From: CAZNFR01 sp964572225
Lineage (GTDB): Bacteria > Bacteroidota > Bacteroidia > Bacteroidales > GCA-2748055
Assembly (NCBI GenBank): GCA_964572225.1
Contig: CAZNFR010000018.1
Span: 1-52,979 of the forward strand
DNA: 52,979 nucleotides
Direction of reading: 5' to 3'
The position numbers were made by a program, and so were the translations under genes. Under the pieces are notes generated by a model. It was given only the letters and a program-made list of their open reading frames with translations. It searched no databases and had not been told where the DNA came from. Positions 48,710 through 52,979 of the stretch are shown here, one piece after another (position 1 is the first letter of the stretch; each line of letters begins with the position of its first letter).

Positions 48710-50002
48710 TTATTTTTCAAAACCATAAACCGCAAGATCACCCAATTCTTCTTCAATACGCAGAAGCTGGTTGTACTTGGCCATTCGGTCGGAACGGCTG
48801 AGGGACCCGGTCTTTATCTGTCCGGAGTTGGTTGCTACGGCGATATCAGCGATAGTGGAGTCTTCGGTTTCACCCGACCGGTGCGATGTTACGGAGGTGA
48901 ATCCGGCGCGATGTGCCATTTCAATGGCATCCAGAGTTTCTGTCAGGGTGCCGATCTGGTTTACTTTAATAAGGATAGAGTTTGCACACCCAAGGTCAAT
49001 CCCTTTCTTAAGGAATTCCACATTGGTTACAAACAAATCATCACCAACGAGCTGACATTTATCGCCGATCTTTTCGGTTAAGATTTTCCAACCGTCCCAG
49101 TCACCTTCGTCCATACCATCTTCAATGGAATCGATAGGATATTTTTCAATGAGTTCGGCAAGATAGGAAGCCTGTTCTTCGGAAGATCTTTTTGCCCCGT
49201 TTTCACCTTCGAATTTTGCATAATTATATACTCCATCGGAATAAAACTCTGAAGCAGCACAATCGAGAGCAATGGAGATTTCTCCCCCTTCTGTCTTCCT
49301 TCCGGGTTTATAACCGGCATTTTTCACCGCCTGGATGATAGAATCCAACGCATCTTCGGTTCCTTCAAGTTCAGGAGCAAATCCACCTTCATCTCCTACT
49401 GCGGTACTCAGTTTACGGTCTTTGAGCACTTTCTTAAGAGCGTGAAAAACCTCGGCACCCATCCTGAGACCTTCGCGGAAAGAGCTTGCCCCAACAGGTC
49501 TGATCATAAACTCCTGGAAAGCAATGGGAGCATCTGAATGGGAACCCCCGTTAATGATGTTCATCATGGGAACCGGAAGGGTTTTCGCATTAACGCCTCC
49601 GATATACCTGTAAAGGGGAAGATCGTGATACTGAGCTGCCGCTCTTGCTACTGCCAGGGAAACACCCAGCATTGCATTGGCTCCCAGTTTACTTTTGGTT
49701 TTGGTTCCATCCAGTTCCAGCATTTTTTTATCGACGCCCACCTGGTCCATAGCATTCATCCCGATTACTTCTTTGGCGATAATTTCATTTACATTATTCA
49801 CCGCTTTTAATACTCCTTTCCCCAGGTATCTGGATTTATCCCCGTCTCTTAGTTCCAGTGCCTCATTCTCACCGGTTGATGCACCGGAGGGTACGGCAGC
49901 CCTTCCAACGAATCCGCTGGCCAGAGTAACTTCAACTTCAATTGTGGGGTTTCCTCTCGAATCGAGAATTTCTCTTGCATGAACATCTACTATTTGTCCC
50001 AT
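48710..50002 (-). CDS. eno: Enolase
   Basis: Interconverts 2-phosphoglycerate and phosphoenolpyruvate. The 430-residue protein has the family signature through its length: MGQIVDVHAREILDSRGNPT at the start, SGASTGENEALELRDGD, VGDEGGFAPE, the Mg-binding region GDDLFVTN, catalytic Lys in ILIKVNQIGT, and SHRSGETEDSTIADIAVA near the end. All catalytic blocks are intact. It is bounded by a terminator on each side: one 22 bases after its stop and the alpha-operon terminator 100 bases upstream region. It therefore forms its own unit. Confidence 0.97.
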   Translation of the reverse strand: MGQIVDVHAREILDSRGNPTIEVEVTLASGFVGRAAVPSGASTGENEALELRDGDKSRYLGKGVLKAVNNVNEIIAKEVIGMNAMDQVGVDKKMLELDGTKTKSKLGANAMLGVSLAVARAAAQYHDLPLYRYIGGVNAKTLPVPMMNIINGGSHSDAPIAFQEFMIRPVGASSFREGLRMGAEVFHALKKVLKDRKLSTAVGDEGGFAPELEGTEDALDSIIQAVKNAGYKPGRKTEGGEISIALDCAASEFYSDGVYNYAKFEGENGAKRSSEEQASYLAELIEKYPIDSIEDGMDEGDWDGWKILTEKIGDKCQLVGDDLFVTNVEFLKKGIDLGCANSILIKVNQIGTLTETLDAIEMAHRAGFTSVTSHRSGETEDSTIADIAVATNSGQIKTGSLSRSDRMAKYNQLLRIEEELGDLAVYGFEK

Positions 50003-50035
50003 GGTTTTGTTAAATTTAATGGTTTGAATAAAAGC

Positions 50036-50070
50036 TAAAAAGGGATAATACTAAGTAAAGTTTTATCCCT
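50036..50070 (-). terminator. Intrinsic terminator of the alpha ribosomal operon
   Basis: On the minus strand AGGGATAA (50070-50063) pairs with TTATCCCT (50048-50041) across a 14-base loop, and four or five T residues follow. It lies 33 bases after the rplQ stop and before enolase. Confidence 0.78.
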
Positions 50071-50102
50071 TATTAAATCAGCTTAACAATGTTATTTTTA
50101 GA

Positions 50103-50879
50103 TTAAGATTCCTTTTTATCATCAGATTTATCTTCGCCCTCTTCCTTTTCTTTGGATTCTTCCTTTTTTTCTTCAGCAGAAGCTTCCGGGGCCTTCTTAA
50201 CGTCTTCTTCTTTTTCTTCTTCTGCAGCCTCTTTGGTATCCGCTTCCTCAGTATCTGCTATCGCTTCTTCGGTCTTTACGGCACTGTCGGTTGTCTCGTC
50301 AGACTTCTCTGCCGCGGCTTCCTCTGTGGTTGCTTTGGCTTCTTCCTGAGTCTCTTCCCCGGCAGGCTCCTGAACCTGAGCTTCAGGTTCTTCTATTGCA
50401 GTTTCGGCTCCTGCAGATGCTGCTACCGGCTGAGCTTCATCCTGGGTTTTCTTCTTTCCTCTTCTGCCTCTTCTTCTGGAACTTCCTGATTTGCTATCGG
50501 CTTCTTCTGAAATGAGATTGGGATTAAAATCTACCAGTTCGATGATAGCCATTTCTGCGCTGTCACCCAGTCTGGAACCAAGCTTAAGAATCCGAGTATA
50601 TCCGCCGGGTCTGTCCATCACTTTAGGTGAAACCTCCCTGAACAATTCAGAAACTGCATCCTTATCCTGAAGATAGCTGAATACGACTCTCCTGGAATGG
50701 GTAGTATCATCCTTGGATTTGGTAATAAGGGGTTCAATATAGGATCGAAGTGCCTTGGCTTTAGCCGTGGTTGTCTGAATCCTTTTATGTTTGATAAGGG
50801 ATGATGCCATATTTGACAACATCGCTTTCCTGTGTGTTGAGGTCCTTCCTAAATGATTGAAACCTTTTCTGTGTCTCAT
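50103..50879 (-). CDS. rplQ: Ribosomal protein bL17 with long acidic C-terminal extension
   Basis: Residues 1-119 are a standard bL17: MRHRKGFNHLGRTSTHRKAM, IQTTTAKAKALRSYIEPLIT, RPGGYTRILKLGSRLGDSAEMAIIELVDFN. The usual protein stops near residue 120-160; here the frame goes on to 258. Residues 120-258 are low-complexity and very acidic, rich in Glu, Ala, Lys and Asp, with a short basic patch (SSRRRGRRGKKK). This extension is expected to be disordered and exposed on the ribosome surface near the exit tunnel. Long tails are known in Bacteroidota bL17, but this one is unusually long. It follows rpoA by five bases. Confidence 0.93.
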   Translation of the reverse strand: MRHRKGFNHLGRTSTHRKAMLSNMASSLIKHKRIQTTTAKAKALRSYIEPLITKSKDDTTHSRRVVFSYLQDKDAVSELFREVSPKVMDRPGGYTRILKLGSRLGDSAEMAIIELVDFNPNLISEEADSKSGSSRRRGRRGKKKTQDEAQPVAASAGAETAIEEPEAQVQEPAGEETQEEAKATTEEAAAEKSDETTDSAVKTEEAIADTEEADTKEAAEEEKEEDVKKAPEASAEEKKEESKEKEEGEDKSDDKKES

Positions 50880-50884
50880 TTTCC

Positions 50885-51877
50885 TTATTCCTTATCTAAT
50901 TTATATTTAGTGATATCCATACCAAAATTCAGGTTCATTGAGGTAAGAAGTTCCTCCAGTTCCGTGAGTGATTTCTTACCAAAGTTCCTGAACTTAAGAA
51001 GGTCGTTCTTATTGAATTTTACCAGGTCTCCCAGGGTGTCCACCTCTGCAGCTTTCAGGCAATTCAGGGCCCTTACGGAAAGATCCATATCCACAAGCTT
51101 GGTTTTCAGCAACTGCCGCATATGAAGTACCTCCTCATCAAACTCCTCATTGGCAAATTTCTCATCGCTGTCGAGGGTTATTTTCTCATCGGAGAATAGC
51201 ATAAAATGGTATATAAGGATCTTTGCTGCCTCTTTAAGAGCTTCCTTGGGGTGAATAGACCCGTCGGTAGTCAGTTCGAGGATCAGTTTCTCATAGTCTG
51301 TTTTTTGCTCTACCCTGTAATTTTCGATATTGTACTTAACGTTCCTCACCGGGGTGTAGATGGAATCAATCGCAACCAGTCCAAATTCGGAATCGATGGG
51401 TTTATTTTCATCTGCAGGAATGTAACCTCTTCCTTTATTGATGGTTATTTCCATTTGAAGCTTAACATCTGATTCCATTTGGCAAATAACAAGGTCCGGA
51501 TTCAGGACCTTAAATCCGCTGAGAAATCTTTGCAGGTCGCCTGCTTTGAATACCTCCTGTCCGGAGATGGTAACCATTATTTTTTCATCATTCACTTCTT
51601 CGATCTGCTTCTTAAACCTGATCTGTTTAAGGTTAAGTATGATCTGTGTCAAATCTTCGATCACACCGGTAATGGTACTGAACTCGTGTTCAACACCTTC
51701 AATCTTAATAGTGGTTATAGCATATCCTTCCAGTGAAGAAAGGAGTATTCTTCTCAAGGCATTTCCGACGGTAATTCCGTAACCGGGTTCCAGGGGACGA
51801 AATTCAAATTTTCCGTACTGGTCGTCGGCTTCGAGCATAATTACCTTATCCGGTTTTTGAAAAGCTAAAATTGCCAT
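50885..51877 (-). CDS. rpoA: RNA polymerase alpha subunit
   Basis: A 330-residue alpha subunit. The N-terminal domain (about 1-230) carries PLEPGYGITVGNALRRILLSSLEGYAI for dimerisation and assembly with beta and beta'. The C-terminal domain (about 250-320) carries KLVDMDLSVRALNCLKAAEVDTLGDLVKFN for DNA and activator contacts; LTELEELLTSMNLNFG lies near the end. Length and motifs are normal. It follows rpsD by 14 bases and precedes rplQ by five, the standard alpha-operon order. Confidence 0.97.
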   Translation of the reverse strand: MAILAFQKPDKVIMLEADDQYGKFEFRPLEPGYGITVGNALRRILLSSLEGYAITTIKIEGVEHEFSTITGVIEDLTQIILNLKQIRFKKQIEEVNDEKIMVTISGQEVFKAGDLQRFLSGFKVLNPDLVICQMESDVKLQMEITINKGRGYIPADENKPIDSEFGLVAIDSIYTPVRNVKYNIENYRVEQKTDYEKLILELTTDGSIHPKEALKEAAKILIYHFMLFSDEKITLDSDEKFANEEFDEEVLHMRQLLKTKLVDMDLSVRALNCLKAAEVDTLGDLVKFNKNDLLKFRNFGKKSLTELEELLTSMNLNFGMDITKYKLDKE

Positions 51878-51891
51878 ATAAAAAATGTGTT

Positions 51892-52500
51892 TTATTTTGA
51901 ATAAAGTTCAATGATAAGTTGTTCTTTAATGGGCTCGGGAATTTCATCCCTTTCGGGTACATTAAGAAACTTACCACTCATTTGGGATCCGTCCCATTCC
52001 AGCCAGGAATACTGACCGGCTTTTTTTGTTTCAAGGGCATCAGTGATGGTTACCAGGGATTTGGATTTTTCCCTTACCCCGATAATGTCACCGGGTTTTA
52101 CCGTATAGGATGGGATGCTTACTACTTTTCCGTTTACGGTGATATGACGATGGCCTACAAGTTGCCTAGCGCCGGATCTGCTGGGAGAGATCCCGAGTCT
52201 GTATACAATGTTATCGAGCCTGGATTCGAGCAGTTGGAGAAGCACTTCACCGGTAACACCCTTGCTGCTGGATGCTTTTTCGAAAAGGTTTCTGAATTGT
52301 CTTTCCAGGATCCCGTAGGTATACTTGGCTTTCTGTTTTTCCATCAGCTGAAGTCCGTATTCGGATGTTTTCCTTCTTCTTTTGTTCGCCCCGTGTTGAC
52401 CGGGAGGATAATTTTTCTTTTCGAATGAAGTGTCAGCTCCGAAAATAGGTTCGCCAAATTTTCTGGCAATCTTTGTTCTTGGTCCTCTGTATCTAGCCAT
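51892..52500 (-). CDS. rpsD: Ribosomal protein uS4
   Basis: A 202-residue primary 16S rRNA-binding protein. The start MARYRGPRTKIARKFGEPIF lacks the zinc-binding Cys residues of the C+ form, so this is the zinc-free type. The S4 RNA-binding domain is seen in LLQLLESRLDNIVYRLGISPSRSGARQLVGHRHITVNGKVV. Length and composition are normal. It lies 20 bases after rpsK and 14 before rpoA in the alpha operon. Confidence 0.96.
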   Translation of the reverse strand: MARYRGPRTKIARKFGEPIFGADTSFEKKNYPPGQHGANKRRRKTSEYGLQLMEKQKAKYTYGILERQFRNLFEKASSSKGVTGEVLLQLLESRLDNIVYRLGISPSRSGARQLVGHRHITVNGKVVSIPSYTVKPGDIIGVREKSKSLVTITDALETKKAGQYSWLEWDGSQMSGKFLNVPERDEIPEPIKEQLIIELYSK

Positions 52501-52520
52501 CTAATAATTATTTTTCTGTT

Positions 52521-52910
52521 TTATACTCTTCTTCTTTTTGGAGGTCTGCAACCGTTGTGGGGTAAAGGTGTTACGTCAACAATCTCGGTGACTTCAATTC
52601 CTGTGGAGTGAATGGTTCTGATCGCAGATTCACGTCCTGATCCGGGGCCTTTCACAAAAACCTTCACTTTTCTCAGTCCCATATCATAGGCAGCCTTAGC
52701 GCAATCCTGTGCAGCCATTTGTGCTGCGTAGGGGGTATTCTTTTTTGAACCCTTGAAGCCCATTTTCCCGGCAGAGGCCCATGAGATCACGTGTCCCGAA
52801 CCGTTTGTAAGGGAGATAATAATGTTATTGAACGAAGCATGAATATGTGCCTGTCCGTTGGGTTCAACGTTAACAACTTTCTTTCTTGACGTTCCTGTCT
52901 TTTTAGCCAT
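52521..52910 (-). CDS. rpsK: Ribosomal protein uS11
   Basis: The ATG at 52910 gives 129 residues, the same length as the E. coli protein, starting MAKKTGTSRKKVVNVEPNGQ. Core segments are IHASFNNIIISLTNGSGHVI, GFKGSKKNTPYAAQMAAQDC and GPGSGRESAIRTIHSTGIEV, and the end is PLPHNGCRPPKRRRV. The frame is open upstream through the window edge and joins the end of S13 in frame without a stop, so it might be made either from its own ATG or as an S13-S11 fusion. No strong ribosome site is visible just before the ATG. Confidence 0.93.
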   Translation of the reverse strand: MAKKTGTSRKKVVNVEPNGQAHIHASFNNIIISLTNGSGHVISWASAGKMGFKGSKKNTPYAAQMAAQDCAKAAYDMGLRKVKVFVKGPGSGRESAIRTIHSTGIEVTEIVDVTPLPHNGCRPPKRRRV

Positions 52911-52922
52911 CGTATAATATGA

Positions 52923-52979
52923 TTTAGGTGCTTTCTTTTTATTAGCCACGGTCTTTTTACGGCCTTTCCGGGTCCGTGC
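52923..52979 (-). CDS. rpsM: Ribosomal protein uS13, C-terminal end (cut by window edge)
   Basis: The last 19 codons before the window edge encode ARTRKGRKKTVANKKKAPK, which fits the C-terminus of uS13. Where a stop codon is expected, codon TCA at 52922-52920 (Ser) is found instead; the frame then runs through four codons to the rpsK start. A single C-to-A change would make this TAA. Either this is a real fusion or a sequencing or assembly error. Confidence 0.7.

Noticed and set aside
1..52979. CRISPR arrays, tRNA and rRNA genes, prophage or plasmid features
   Set aside because: No regularly spaced repeats, cloverleaf candidates, rRNA stretches, integrase genes or phage structural genes were seen.

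Overview
The window reads as a chromosomal segment of a Bacteroidota bacterium, probably a Bacteroidales/Marinilabiliales-like or related marine or anaerobic lineage. The evidence is a PorP/SprF type IX secretion protein, gldE-gldD gliding/T9SS genes, a peptidase with a T9SS C-terminal sorting tail, a bacterial GGGP synthase, an OlsF-like bifunctional acyltransferase, a Bacteroidota-type transketolase, and many genes preceded by the phylum's TAnnTTTG -7 promoter box. No tRNA, rRNA, CRISPR array or prophage was seen. The only mobile element is the 3' part of an IS4-type transposase at the left edge.

Layout. 1-2.7 kb: truncated transposase, then three small envelope proteins ending in a strong terminator. 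2.8-6.9 kb: orphan PorP/SprF (minus strand), Mn-type superoxide dismutase, an OmpH/Skp-like protein and a family 2 glycosyltransferase. 6.9-13.2 kb: OlsF-like aminolipid acyltransferase, P5C dehydrogenase (pruA), FtsB/DivIC-like septum protein and a DsbD-thioredoxin fusion. 13.3-20.6 kb: RNase G, a 30-residue basic protein and HU on the minus strand; mutY, ssb, gldE, gldD, a phosphopantetheinyl transferase and GGGP synthase on the plus strand. 20.5-25 kb, minus strand: crcB, a PafA-like phosphatase relative with a ruined active site, a subtilisin-like protease and an outer-membrane protein. 25-30 kb: ychF, a T9SS-exported M14 carboxypeptidase and transketolase. 30.4-33.4 kb: a VWA-domain secreted protein, then an ECF sigma operon with a short membrane protein and an LTXXQ-like periplasmic protein. 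33.4-38 kb, minus strand: an NtrC-like regulator with damaged ATPase motifs, histidine ammonia-lyase and hisS. 38-40 kb: two secreted proteins of unknown function. 40-45 kb: a hybrid histidine kinase with a degenerate ATP-binding domain, convergent with a beta-propeller/SpoIIE phosphatase. 45-53 kb, minus strand: UbiD-family decarboxylase, mitochondrial-type citrate synthase, enolase, and the end of the alpha ribosomal operon (rpsM tail, rpsK, rpsD, rpoA, rplQ).

The most unusual points are these. (1) The S13 reading frame has no stop codon before rpsK: a TCA stands where a TAA is expected, so S13 and S11 are in frame. (2) Three proteins keep their family folds but have lost catalytic motifs: an NtrC-type regulator without GAFTGA, Walker A glycine or arginine finger; a hybrid histidine kinase without the G1/G2 ATP-lid motifs; and a PafA-like phosphatase lacking most metal ligands. 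All three look like signalling or binding proteins derived from enzymes. (3) Two unusual lipid routes (GGGP and an OlsF-type aminolipid) are encoded close together. Family assignments come from motif reading and memory of the families, not from database searches.
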